A stretch of DNA of 50,563 nt from Phaeoceros laevis (GCA_049999765.1 JBNGIQ010009460.1:1-50563); one strand, 5' to 3'; shown: positions 19,978 to 32,000, numbered from the stretch's first letter. Notes: generated by a model from the sequence alone, not told the origin. Translations and numbers: made by a program.

Positions 19978-22929
19978 ATGGCCCTGACTAGGTTTAGCCG
20001 CGCCGCCTCCTCCCTGGCCAACCCGAGGAGGAGGAGCAACAACTCTGGCGGTGATGGTCTGGTAGGTTGCCTGTCCCCTGCCTGCTTGCATGAGCTGGAG
20101 CGTGAGAGCTGGTACAGTTAGGGTGGCTTTTCAAGTCGGGTGTAGTGGCCTTGGCGCTTGCAGGAAATGCGTCGATTGTGGACTATTGCGGCGTCGAAGC
20201 CGGGAGAAGAGTTGGCAAGGTCTCTATGCGGTGTGAGGACTGGGGGAGGCGTTCCCGCACGGCTGCTCTCCAACGCGGTTATCCACAGGTCCCGCCTTCA
20301 GGATTTACACCAGGCAGATTCTGTGGCAGGCACTGGCCGCAGGAATGCTCCCCCTGCGACGCACCTGGTGCCCTCGCATTCTTACTGCTCCTCTGCGGCG
20401 AGGGCGGAGGAGCTGGCTGAGGAAGGAAGGGCAGCTACTCTGGAGCGGACTGGGTTTTCCGGCGACCCTACGGCCTCCGGTGGCCCTTTGTCAAATGGCC
20501 CTCTAGCGAGTGGCCCCTTGTCCAGTGACCCCATCTCGAGCGGCCGCCCCAGCGCCGTCTCTGGTATGGATTTTGTTAATTGTTCCGAGTCAGTTGAAGA
20601 AGGTTTTGTGAGGTGCTTAACAGCTATACGCATGTCCTTGTCTTGGTCGTCACAGAGTCGAGTCAGGTAGAGCAGTCTTGGCGCTCCTTAATTGCCAGCC
20701 CTGCTGGGTGGTGGGACGACAGGTACAAAAAGGTGGGAACGCTTGCATGCCGAGGAGGGAGTGTTGTTCGGTCTTCAGATTTTTCTTCGTGGTTCAGTTT
20801 TTGGTCTGTGTCAAAAGTCTTGAAGCGTTTCGCCCGTGTTTGCTCTCCAGAAATTTCCATCCGACCCTGATTTTCTTAGGAAGGGGACTAGGGAGCCTCT
20901 GTGGATTAATCACCCTTCGACTCCTTCATGGGTGGTAGCAGAGCTGGCGAAACTGCCACCCCCTCCTGCACCGAGAGGGATGTACAGGCCTCCTGGCGGA
21001 ATGGGAGCTTACCGCGATTCAAATTATGTCGATCCTCCACCAAGACCGGTGCCGAGTACAGGCTATGGATATGCATATGTTCCACCAAGAAGGAATCTGG
21101 ATGGCTCGATAATGGATCTTGAGCCAGCAGGGCCAAACACAGGGTACACGGGATCTGGGTCGTTTCCTGGCCCCGACAGAGGCTCGGTTGCTTATGGTTC
21201 GCCTGTGCCCACTGGACCTAGCAGTGGCCCAAGTGGATATGGCTCGCCAGTTCCCAATGTTTCCCCCGGCTATGGGTCCACTGTAGGGCAGGGTCCTAAC
21301 GGATATGTTTCTCAGCCGGCTTCGGGATCAAACGGACTTGGATCTCAAGGGCCATCCGGTTTTGGAGCACCTAGTTACGGTTCCGCAGCACAGCCATCCA
21401 CTGGCTATGGGTCTTCAGCCCCTTCCTCCACTGGGTATGGCTCCTCTGCTGCCCAGTCGTCTGGGTATGGGTCATCTCCACCGCCATCCACTGGTTATGG
21501 GTCCTCAGTCCCTCCTACGGGGTATGGCTCATCTGTACCGTCATCCACTGGTTATGGGTCCTCTGTCCCTCCCTCTACGGGGTATGGCTCATCTGCACCG
21601 CCGTCCACTGGTTATGGGTCCTCTGTCCCTCCCTCTACGGGGTATAGCTCATCTGCACCGCCGTCCACTGGGTATGGGTCCTCTGCTTCCCTCCCTACTG
21701 GGTATGGTTCCTCTCTTGGGTATGGCTCTTCCACGTCCACTGGGTATGGCTTATCTGGTAGCCCATCTACTGGGCATGACTCATCTATCCCCACTTCCAC
21801 TGGTTATGGTTCCTCAGCTCCAGCCTCCACTGGGTATGGCTCCTCTGTCCCTGTGTCCCCGGGTCATGGCTCCTCTGCATCGTCCTCCAGTGGGTACGGC
21901 TCCCCAGCTCCTTCTTCTGGGAATGCCCCCTCCTCATCCCCTACAGGGTACAGCTCGACCACCCTCTTCAGTGGGTATGGCACTCCCCCACCTCCGTCCA
22001 CTGGGCATAGCCCCCAAGCTCCCTCCTCTGCTGGGTCTGGGCCTGGCTCTGATGGCTCCTCAGCTCGTGCCTCACCTTCTCCAATAGATGCCCCAGTTGA
22101 CGATAAGCAGCTGAAAGTGGCAAGTGCAGTTCCATCCAGTGCTGCAACCGAGCAAGACAAGGAGGGAGTGGCCCTTGCAACTTCAGCCAGTTCTGTAACC
22201 GAGCAAGACAAGGAGGGAGTGGTCCTTGCAGCTTCAGCCAGTTCTGTAACTGAGCAAGATAAGGGAACGGCCCCTACAGCTACACTGGGTGCTGCAACAG
22301 ACCTTGACAAGGAGTCGAGCGTTCTGGGACCTACTAAGTCGCTTGATCTTGATTTAAAGTCCCAGTTCGATCTTCTTAAGGCGCCTATCAGCAGCACGAA
22401 AACACCATCTACAGCAGGTGCAGTTCTGGACGATGTCATTGAGCAGTCGTTGGTGAACCCCAGGAAGAATAATAAACCACAGGGCCCTGTTGACCACAAA
22501 TCTTTGGAGGGAGTGTACAAAGTGATTGCCAAGATCAAGGAGGAGCTGAAGACGAAGAAGAGAGGGCCTGATGGTAGGATCGAGCCAGACTACATCCCTC
22601 CTCCACCGAAGCCCATTGGACCGCAAAAGTCAGGTCCGATCAGGAAGTTTCCACGCCACAGTAGGAGATCCATGGAACAGGAAGGGGGTGAAGGCATCTT
22701 GGAGGACACAGCAGAGTATCACAGTGAAAGATTGGCAATTTGCTTTGGCTTGCTGAATATACCTGCACCGAAGGCCATCCGTGTTTACAAGAATCTGAGG
22801 GTATGTATCGACTGCCATGATTGGACCAAAGGAGTAAGCAAGCTGACAGGAAGGGAAATCATTGCCAGGGACAACAATCGTTTCCATCACTTCAACGATG
22901 GCAAATGCTCGTGTAATGACTACTGGTAG
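19978..22929 (+). CDS. PDF-motif, GYG-rich low-complexity, DYW deaminase protein without PPR repeats (copy E)
   Basis: Four exons: 19978-20061, 20164-20563, 20656-20732, 20851-22929. This gives 879 residues with all phases consistent. Exon 1 ([16 protein letters not shown]) resembles a transit peptide. Exon 2 has an NGP/SGP repeat ([16 protein letters not shown]). The PDF motif spans about 165-215 and is split by a phase-0 intron after WWDDRYKK; the second half reads [18 protein letters not shown] then PSWVVAEL. Next come [12 protein letters not shown] and about 300 residues of STGYGSS-type repeats, then three EQDKEG units. The last 150 residues are a DYW domain with [11 protein letters not shown] at 811, CIDC at 839-842 and the end CSCNDYW. 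No PPR or E1/E2 motifs are visible. The nearest functional precedent I know is Arabidopsis DYW1, a DYW protein lacking PPRs that acts in trans with CRR4. Confidence 0.85.
21360..22060 (+). repeat. GYGSS low-complexity coding repeat of copy E
   Basis: Tandem units of 11-13 codons ([20 protein letters not shown] and variants), imperfect in DNA. Tyrosines are spaced regularly in [G/S]Y[G/S] context with almost no charged or hydrophobic residues. This composition is typical of disordered, condensate-forming domains such as those of FUS-family proteins. Confidence 0.85.
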
Positions 22930-23782
22930 AACGCAGTGAATGCGATAAAGCTAACGATTTGGAGTCTGCACAACACGTCTATTGTCTGATCAACTTGGAT
23001 CCGAAATTGGATCGCTCCGCAATGCCTCCGCAAATAACATTCACTAGGTACATTAGGCAATTCGTTCCCTTACGCAGATGTGCCTGCCAGTGGGGTAAGT
23101 GTTGTGTGCCGGCGAGCGCTGTAAGTATTGTGCGTTGAAGTAACTGGTCCAGCAGTCGGATCGCTTTGTAGCTGTAAATCGGATGTATTGAATGAACGGA
23201 TTCGGATGAAGGTTGTCCAGTTGTCCCAGGAGGCAGATGATAAATGGAGGCTCCACGCAGGAGCCTCTGTGACCGTCAGGTTCATTGGTTCAGGGTCGAG
23301 CTTGCGTAGAGCCCACATAGAGTAACTATTATTAAACTTCACGGACAGTGGAGGCTCCATGCACGGAGCGCCACCACCCGTTAGGTTTGGGTATTGGTTT
23401 AGGGTTGATGACATGTTCAGAATGATGAATAACTGCTTGTTTAAAGTCACATTCTCCATAGCCGATGAATATATGAATTAAGTACATTGTTCTTCGTATC
23501 GCAAAAACCGCAAGGGCCGCAAAAAGTTCTCGGGATAGTCGCCAAACTTCCGACAATAAAGTGATTTTCACTCTAAGCCCGTCTATAAATCCTTCCCCTA
23601 TTTCTCCCTACCTCGTTGTGGATTTATCTCTTCTGAGTTACTTTTACTCAGTGTTTGTTACTTTAGGTTTAACGTGGACGATATTTCGTCGCCCGCCGAC
23701 GCCAGGGGATTGTATAAGGAAAACTGTCTAGATATGGTTGGTCCTTTTTCGTTTCTGTTCGAGAAACTTCTGTGACCATTTG
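22930..23782. other. Spacer between copies E and F
   Basis: No gene. A short sequence around gtggaggctccacgcaggag recurs imperfectly at about 23244-23266 and 23346-23370. Otherwise nothing recognisable. Confidence 0.5.
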
Positions 23783-23904
23783 ATGCCAGTCGATGTTCTA
23801 GCAGCGCCGCTTTCGCCCGAAGGCCGGCAACTGTGGCGGTGATGGTCTGTGCCCCTGGAGTGGACTCCCGAGGCGGTGCAGCTCAATGGTAGGTTCTGTG
23901 TTGC

Positions 23905-26900
23905 TTGCCTGATTACTTGAGCTGGGGCGTGGCAGCTGGAACAGATAGGGTGGGTTTTCAAGTGGTGCGGTGGCATTGGCATTTGCAGGAAGTGCATAGG
24001 GTGTGGGCTGTAGTGGCGTTGAAGCCGGGAGAGGAGATGACGAGGTCCGTATGCGGTGTGGGGGCTGTGGCAGGCATGCCCGCACGCCTGGGCTCCACTG
24101 CGTCTGCGGATAGGCGCCGCCTTCGTGTTCTGCGGCAGCCAGATTTTTTGAAAGGCACCATCCTCAGGATTGCACCCGCTCCTAAACTTCTCTTGTCCTC
24201 CTTCCCTTACTCTACCTCTGCGGCGAGGGCGGAACTGGCTGACGAAGGAAGGGCAACTAGTCTGGAGCTGTCTGGGTTTCCTGGAGACTCACCTGCCTCC
24301 GATGACCCCTTTTCCAATGGCCCCTTTGCCAATGGCCCCTTATCTAATGGCACTCCATCAAGTGGCTCCTTTTCCAGTAACCCCTTCTCGAGCCCCAGTC
24401 GTCCCAGCGCCGGGAATGGTACGAGCTTGTTGTGCGTTTCTGAGACAGCCGAAGCAGGGTTTTGGGGGGTTTAAGAGTCATACTTGTGGCCGTGTTTGCT
24501 GTCTGCAGAGTCGAGTCAAGTGGAGGAGTCTTGGCGCTCTTTGTTTGACTACCCTGGTGGGTGGTGGGACGACAGGTATAAGAAGGTGAGCAAGCACGCA
24601 GAATCAGGAAGGGTTTGCGCATTGTTCTAGGTTTTGGTCATTTGCAGGATTTTGACCTGTTCGGCTGGTGTTTGCAATCCAGAGGTATCCTTCCGAGCCA
24701 GACTTTGTTAGGAAGGGAACAAGGGAGCCTCTGTGGGTTGATAACCCTTCGACACCTTCATGGGTGGCAGCAGAGCTTGCAAATTTGCCACCGCCTTCTA
24801 CGCAGAGCAGAGGAGTGACCAGGCAGGTGTACAGGCCTCCTCCCCGGACGGGAGGTTCATACATGGGGGATGCTCGACCACCGGTCCCGAATGCTGGCTA
24901 TGGGTATGTTCCACCGAGGAGGAATCCGGATGGCTCGATAATGGATCCTCAGCCCACTGCTCCGAACACGGGATCCGTAGGATATGGGCCAGACAGTGTC
25001 TCGACTGGCTTTGGGTCGTCAGCATCCACGGGGCCTAGCAGTGGTACGACTGGCTACGGGTCGCCATTGTCCACGGGACCCAACGGTGTTTCCCCGAGCT
25101 ATGGATCAGCAGCGGGCCCGATCGGTGGCTCGACTGGTTATGCATCTTCTGTGCCCCCTGGGTCCAACAGTGGAGATGGCTCGTCATTTGGCTCGTCTGC
25201 TGGTACCGGATATGGAGCAGCCGCGCCGTCTTCTACTGGGTATGGTTCCACAGCTCCTGCCTCTACTGGCTACGGCTCTACCGGGTATGCTTCTTCCGCT
25301 GGATATGGCTCCTCCCCCTCCACTGGATATGGCACCGGTGCATCCCCATCCAGTGGGTATGGCTCCTCGTCTCCTTCCCCGACCGGATATGGGTCTTCTT
25401 CTTCCCCTTCTGGTGGGTACGGCTCTTCTTCCCCTTCTGGTGGGTACGGCTCTTCGGCGACCCCATCTAGCGGGTATGGCTCGTCCGCACCTCCCTCTAC
25501 TGGGTATGGCTCGCCTGCACCATCCCCTACTGGATATGGCTCCTCTGCTCCTTCCACTACTGGGTTTGGCCCTTCTCCTTCCACTGGGTATGGCTCCTCC
25601 CCTTCGTCTACCGGGTATGGTTCCTCCGCCCCCTCCACCGGATATGGTTCATCCGCTCCTTCCACCGGGTTTGGCTCCGGCTCTGCCTCCTCCGCCCCCT
25701 CCTCTACCGGGTTTGGTTCATCCCCATCTTCCACTGGGTATGGCTCATCCGCTCCGTCCACCGGCTTTGGTTCATCCTCGCCCTCCAGCGGGTATGGTTC
25801 ATCTACTCCATCCACCGGGTTAGGCTCTGGCTCCTCAGTTCCCTCGTCTACCGGGTTTGGCTCCTCCCCATCTTCTACTGGGTATGGCTCATCCGCTCCC
25901 TCCACCGGCTATGGTTCATCTGCTCCCTCCACCGGCTATGGTTCATCTGCTCCCTCCACCGGCTATGGTTCATCCGCTCCCTCCACCGGCTATGGTTCAT
26001 CCGCTCCCTCCACCGGCTANNNNNNNNNNTCCGCTCCCTCCACCGGCTATGGTTCATCCGCTCCCTCCACCGGCTACGGTTCATCCGCTCCCTCCACTGG
26101 TTATGGTTCATCCGCTCCCTCCACCGGCTATGGTTCATCATCGGCTCCCTCCACAGGGTATGGCTCATCTACTCCCTCCACCGGGTTTGGCTCTGCCTCC
26201 ACCGCCCCCACTTCTACCGGGTTTGGTTCCTCCCCATCTTCCACTGGGTTCGGCTCCGGCTCCCCTCCGCTCTCCACGGGGTTTTCCTCTTCTCCCTCGT
26301 CTACCGGGTTTGGCTCCTCGGGCTCGTCCACCTCCTCCACCGGATATGGCTCTGGCTCTGGCTCTGCCTCCACCGCCCCCACTTCTACCGGGTTTGGTTC
26401 CTCCCCATCTTCCACTGGGTTCGGCTCCGGCTCCCCTCCNNNNNNNNNNTTTGGTTCCTCCCCATCTTCCACTGGGTTCGGCTCCGGCTCCCCTCCACCC
26501 TCCACGGGGTTTTCCTCTTCTTCTCCCTCGTCTACCGGGTTTGGCTCCTCGGGCTCCTCCACCCCCTCCACCGGATATGGCTCTGGCTCCTCGGCCCCCT
26601 CCACCGGGTTGGGCTCTGGTTCCCCTCCTCCCTCTTCCACCGGGTATGGGGCTGCACCCTCCTCCACCGGATATGGTACCTCCCCGTCCACCGGGTATGG
26701 CTCCTCCGCCAAGTCCACCGGATATGACGCCTCCCCCTCCACCGGATATGGCTCTTCCCCCTCGCCTGCAGGATATGGTTCCTCTTCCACCACTGGGTAT
26801 GGTTCCTCTCCTTCGTCTACTACCACTGGATATGGCTCCTCGGCTACCCCGGCCACTGGGTATGGGTCCTCGGGTCTTCCATCTACAGGGTATGCGCCGC

Positions 26901-28657
26901 CGGCTACTGGGTACGGGACATCTGCTCCGTCGTCAACGGGATATGGCTCGTCTCCTTCCCCGATCGGATATGGGTCCTCTCCTTCATCGACGGGCTACGG
27001 GTCCTCGACTCCTTCGTCGACGGGATATGGCTCCTCGGCTCCTTCTTCGGCGGGATACGGGTCCTCTGCTCCTTCACCGACGGGGTACGGGTCCTCTGCT
27101 GCTTCGTCGACTGGGTTCGGGTCCACAACTGCGCCATCGACGGGGTACGGGTCCTCTGCTGCTTCGTCGACTGGGTTCGGGTCCACAACTGCTCCATCGA
27201 CGGGGTACGGATCCTCAGCCCCTCCATCCAGGGGATATGGGTCCTCCGCTCCTCCACCGACGGGCTATGGATCCTCCTCGCCAGCGGCACCATCGACGAC
27301 ATCTCCGAGTGGAGACGGGGCATCACCAGGGACTGGATATAGGTCATCGGCACCTTCTTCGGCGGGATATGGTTCCTCAGTCCGACCATCCACGGGGTAT
27401 GGGGCTTCTGGGCCTTCGCCGGGTGGCTATGGTTCTTCAGTATCGCCAGGTATTTCAGCGGGATATGGTGCGACTAAAGCATTTGAGCCGACGATTGATA
27501 TGAGTCAATTCCAACCCACAGTGGACGTGGAGCAGCTGAGAGCCTCCATCGGCAGACCTGTAAGCGCTTGGGACGATCCTGCACCCCGCTCAATGCCTCG
27601 GCAGACCGAGACCAAACCGTTGGACAAGCCGGTGGACACGTCTTCGAAGGAGGAGGAGGCGGTTCCGAAGGTATCACTGGATGCTACCACTCAGAAAGAG
27701 TTTGATGCTTGGGTAAATCTTGGGAAACCGGAGGTTGAGGGATTGGAGCCGGCGCCTTCAAAGACCCCTTTCGAGGTCACTGGAGCAGCTCCAGTGAGTG
27801 TTGCCACTGAGCCGGAGAAGGACCAAGCGTCTTCACCAGCCGCTTTGAGCACAGCTGCTGAAGTCCCGTGGGGTGGGGCTGCTGTCGACGATAAGAAAGT
27901 GGTAGCGCTTGAAGTATCAGCTGTTCCTGCAACCAGTGAGGTCAAGGAGGACGGTGCGGAGCAAGACAAAGGGGAGCCAGCCCTTGCAGCTACATCCAGT
28001 GCTGCAACGGATCTGGACGAGGAGTCCAGCGTACTTGAACCCTCAAGCGTAATCGAACCTGCAAACGGTACTGATCTTGATACGAAGTCCCAACTTGATA
28101 TTCTGAAGGCGCCCGTCAGCAGCACGAAAACTCCCTCCACTGCTGGTGCAGTTTTGGATGATGTCATCGAGCAATCTCTGGTGAACCCAAGGAGGACCAG
28201 CAAACCCCAGGGCCCTGTTGATCACAAGTCTTTGGAGGGAGTTTACAACGTTATTGCCAAGATCAAGGAGGAGCTGAAGACGAAAAAGAAAGGTCCAGAT
28301 GGTAGGATTGAGCCAGACTACATCCCGCCTCCACCAAAGCCCATCGGACCACAGAAATCGGGCCCGATCAGGAAGTTTCCTCGCCACAGTAGGAGATCCA
28401 TCGAACAGGAAGGAGGTGAGGGCAACTTGGAGGACACCGCCGAGTATCACAGTGAAAGGTTGGCTATTTGCTTTGGACTGCTGAATGTACCTGCTCCGAA
28501 GCCCATCCGTGTGTACAAGAACCTGAGGGTGTGCATCGACTGCCATGACTGGACCAAGGGGGTAAGTAAGCTGACAGGAAGGGAAATCATTGCCAGGGAC
28601 AACAATCGTTTCCATCACTTCAGAGATGGCAAATGCTCGTGCAATGACTATTGGTAG
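23905..28657 (+). CDS. PDF-motif, very long GYG-rich, DYW deaminase protein without PPR repeats (copy F)
   Basis: Model: 23905-24418, 24509-24585, 24683-28657, about 1520 residues including Xs from two 10-N gaps. The start is uncertain: the exon 1 equivalent (23783-23888) has lost one base relative to copy D and no longer joins in frame, so I use an ATG that reads into exon 2 through the former intron. Exon 2 shares [13 protein letters not shown] and RRRLRVLRQ with D and E. The PDF motif is split by the same phase-0 intron (WWDDRYKK, then [18 protein letters not shown] and PSWVAAEL). About 770 residues of GYGSS repeats follow, then a single [22 protein letters not shown] unit, an acidic spacer and a DYW domain nearly identical to copy E ([11 protein letters not shown] at about 1453, CIDC, CSCNDYW). 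No PPRs. Likely a zinc cytidine deaminase needing a partner for RNA targeting (inference). Confidence 0.82.
26020..26029. other. Assembly gap (10 N) in copy F minisatellite
   Basis: Ten Ns between identical repeat units. The number of units is not reliable here. Confidence 0.9.
26440..26449. other. Assembly gap (10 N) in copy F repeats
   Basis: Ten Ns. The bases after the gap repeat those before it (ttggttcctccccatcttcc), suggesting overlapping contig ends that were not merged. Confidence 0.9.
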
Positions 28658-29098
28658 ACGTAGTGCAGCAATACGGAAGACTTTACGGTTATAGTACAGA
28701 ATAATGCAGGTAGACCTCTAGATTGCTCTTGCTAGAAAGTACTGTAATCCGAGCTGGTTGTTAGGTGACTTCGCGTTAGGTCGACGTTGATGCAGGCATG
28801 GTCAGAATGGTTTGCATCTCCCGCGACAGATTTGGCCTCCTACAGGTGCAGGGTCCTTAATAGAGTGGCTATTCTTCTCCTTGTACCCTCTTCTTGGAAT
28901 TACGTTTGAACTAATTCTGCAAGGTGGCGCTTGGTATTTGATATTGCCCCATGACCTTTCACCTTTGACCACGAGTGTGCCCAGTGCTGAAGGGAACGCG
29001 AGGTTGAGTTGCAAAGTTTTGATCAAATAGACCGTCACCGTATTTAGGGAGAAGATTGCAAGAAAGCTCACAAATCGGCCCCAATGCTGTTCCAAACG
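28658..29098. other. Convergent intergenic region
   Basis: No gene. Holds the 3' ends of copy F (+) and of the minus-strand PPR gene. Confidence 0.5.
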
Positions 29099-32000
29099 CT
29101 ATACAATGACAAGACCGGGAATCTGTCCTTCTAGCCTGACGTTCAGCTCTGCTAAGAAGCAACGGAGCTGCTTCTGGTGTACCTGGTTGCCTACTACAAA
29201 AGTGCTTACTCTATCGTCGTGCTCAATCCAGCTCTGACCAGGCTTCTTCCACGCACCTGCCCTCCGTTTCAGATCTCTGATCAGTTGTGCGTCGTCCCAA
29301 AGGCCAGCGTCCGAATATATGTTTGCCATCAATACATAGGCAGCAGGATGCTGTGGCTGTAGAAGAACTGCACGTTCAAAAGCCCATTTTCCCAGCACTA
29401 ACTTGCCATGTTTCTGACAGGCACCCAGCAAACAGGACCACATGGCTAAATCAGGGGCCACTGGCATCCTTGAAAGCAGTTCTTCTACCTGCGTGAAATA
29501 TCCTGCTCGACCCAGGAGGTCAACCATTGTGCCGTAATGCTCTACTTCTGGGTTTATGCCATGGTCTTTGTTCATGGACTCGAAGTACTCGGCACCTTTT
29601 TCTACTAAGCCTGCGTGACTGCATGCACATAGCAATGAAAGGAATGTTACTTTATTTGGGTTCACCCCTGCCAGCTGCATTTTGTCATAGCACTGCAGAG
29701 TTGCCACATGATCTCCTTGTCGGGCATATGCAGCAAGTAATGCAGTCCACGAGACTGTATCAGGTTGGGTCAGTTCCTCAAAAACAGCCTGTGCATCCAC
29801 CATTCTGGAACATCGCCCGTATGCAGTGATCAGGCTGTTTGCCAATAGAGGGCTCAAGTCAGTTCCTGTGGAGACAAGAAGAGAATCATGAATTTGCCGC
29901 AGAGTTCCCAGGTTTCCTGCCTTTCCACAAGCTTGCAACATGCACACATTTGTGACGTCATTCGGGCTCACGCCTTCCTCCTGCATTTGCTGGTACAGCT
30001 GCAAAACAGTCTCAACTTGGCCCTGGTCAACATACGCTGTCAGTAACGCAGTCCAAGTCACCACGTCATGCGGGGACACCAGATCAAATGCACGCTGCGC
30101 ATCCACAAGGCTCCCACATTTCCCATACACACTGATGAGAGTGTTGCAAACAAAGAAATCAGTGTCATAGCCCTTCTTCCGAGCATCAATGTGGATTCCC
30201 TCCACCATTCTGAGAGACTTGACTTTGGTGGCCTGCCTGCCCACCATTACCTCTTCTTCTTTGTCTGCAAGTATTCCACATGCCTGTAGTGCGCTCACAA
30301 AAGTTCGAGAGTCTGGACTTGGACCCTCTTCCAGCAGTCGCCCATAAAGCTGCAAAGCCTTGTGGTCTTTATCCTGCTGGATATATGCTGTGAGCATGGA
30401 GTTTGATGTCACGATGTCACGGCAGGGTAACCCATCAAAGACAATCTCTGCATTTGCAATGCTCCCGCATTTCCCGTACATGATTACCAGGGTGCTACCA
30501 ACGAACACATCTGCATCATAGCCCTTCCTCCGAGCAGCAGCATGAATTCGTTTCCCTACTTTGAGTGAGTGTGCTTTGGTGCACTGCCCATCCACCATAA
30601 CGCCTTCCTCCTTGTCTGCGAGCATGCCACATGCTTGCAGCATGCTTGCAAACGTCCAATTGTCTGGACTCACGCCTCCCTCCAGCATTTCTTCATACAG
30701 CTGCAGTGTTTTCTGTGCGTCTCCATGCTCAATATGTGCTGCAACCACCACATTCCATGACACCACATCACGCTGGGCCAGACCATCAAACACTCTCCGG
30801 GCATTTACAAGGCTCCCACACTTCCCGTACATACTAATGAGAGTGTTTGCAACGAATACATCAGAGTCATAGCCCTGTGTCTGGGCATCAGCATGAATTT
30901 CCACACCCATTTTCAGAGCCTTCACCTTGGTAAATTGCTCATCCACCATACCATCTTCCTTGTCTGCGACCATACCACATGCTTGGAGCGTGCTAACAAA
31001 TGTTCGATTGTCCGGCCTCAACCCTTTCTCCCGCATGCATGTAAATAGTTGCAAAGCTTTCTCTGCCTGGCCCCTCTCAACATATGCTGCAAGCATCGTA
31101 TTCCACAAAACCACGTCACGGCGGGGCAATGCGTCAAACACACACTCTGCATCCTTGATGCTCCCACACTTCCCATACATACTTACCAAACTGCTACCGA
31201 CAAAGAAATCTAAATCATAGCCCTGTCTTCGAGCATCAGCATGGAGCGCCTCACCCTTCTTGAGCGACATTACCTTTACAGATCTTCCATTGACCGTGAC
31301 ATCCTTTTCGTTGTCCGCAAGCATGCTACATGCTTGCAGAGTGCTCACAAATGTCCTATTGTCTGGAAGCACATCTTCTTTCCTCATTTGTTCATACAAC
31401 TGGAGAACCTTCTCTGCTTGACCCTGGTCAACATAAGCCGTCAGCAGCGCATTCCATGACACCACATCACGGTGGGATAACATATTGAACACATTTTGAG
31501 CATCCACAATGGCCCCACACTTCCCGTACATGGTTACAAGAGTATTACCAACAAAGCTATCAGAGCCATAGCCACTTCTTCGAGCGCAAGCATGGACTGC
31601 CCTGCCCCTTTTAAGGGAGTCCAGCTTGGTGTACACTCCCTCCACCATAACCCCTTCTTCCCTGCCTGCAAGGATGCTACAGGCTTGAAGCACGCTTACA
31701 AAGGTTCGGTCAGTCAGACTCAAACCATCCTTTCGCATTTGTTCATACAGATCTAAAGCTCTCTCTGCTTGGCCTTGCTCAACGTATGCTGCCAGCATGA
31801 CATTCCATGTCACTACATTACGACGGGAAATCCCAATAAAAACATTTCGTGCATTTTCAATGCTTCCACATTTCCCGTACATACTGATCAGGGTGTTACC
31901 TACAAACAAATCTGAATCATAGCCTTTCCTATGTGCATCAGCATGGACAGCCTCACCCCTTTTTAAGGACTTCACTTTGACACATCGACCATTCATCGCT

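Larger units (their letters stand above)
25180..27475 (+). repeat. Expanded GYGSS coding minisatellite of copy F
   Basis: Dozens of GYG or GFG units. At about 25885-26150 the DNA is an almost perfect 27-30 bp minisatellite encoding GYGSSAPST again and again, with a 10-N gap at 26020-26029. A second larger duplicated block ([19 protein letters not shown]) surrounds the 10-N gap at 26440-26449. Repeat number is probably polymorphic or misassembled. Confidence 0.9.

Noticed and set aside
25270-26856. Antisense open frames with EEPYPVEG-type repeats
   Set aside because: Mirror readings of the same repeat, with no start context or conserved domain.
25857-27503. 548-codon open frame rich in M, P, L in another frame of copy F
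   Set aside because: It is the shifted reading of the GYGSS minisatellite. Any frame of a stop-free repeat stays open, and the PDF-DYW frame is supported by conserved domains at both ends.
29099-29250. A DYW domain for the minus-strand PPR gene lost by a sequencing frameshift
   Set aside because: I looked to the left of 29099 on the minus strand for HSE and CxxC motifs in other frames and saw none. The truncation appears real.
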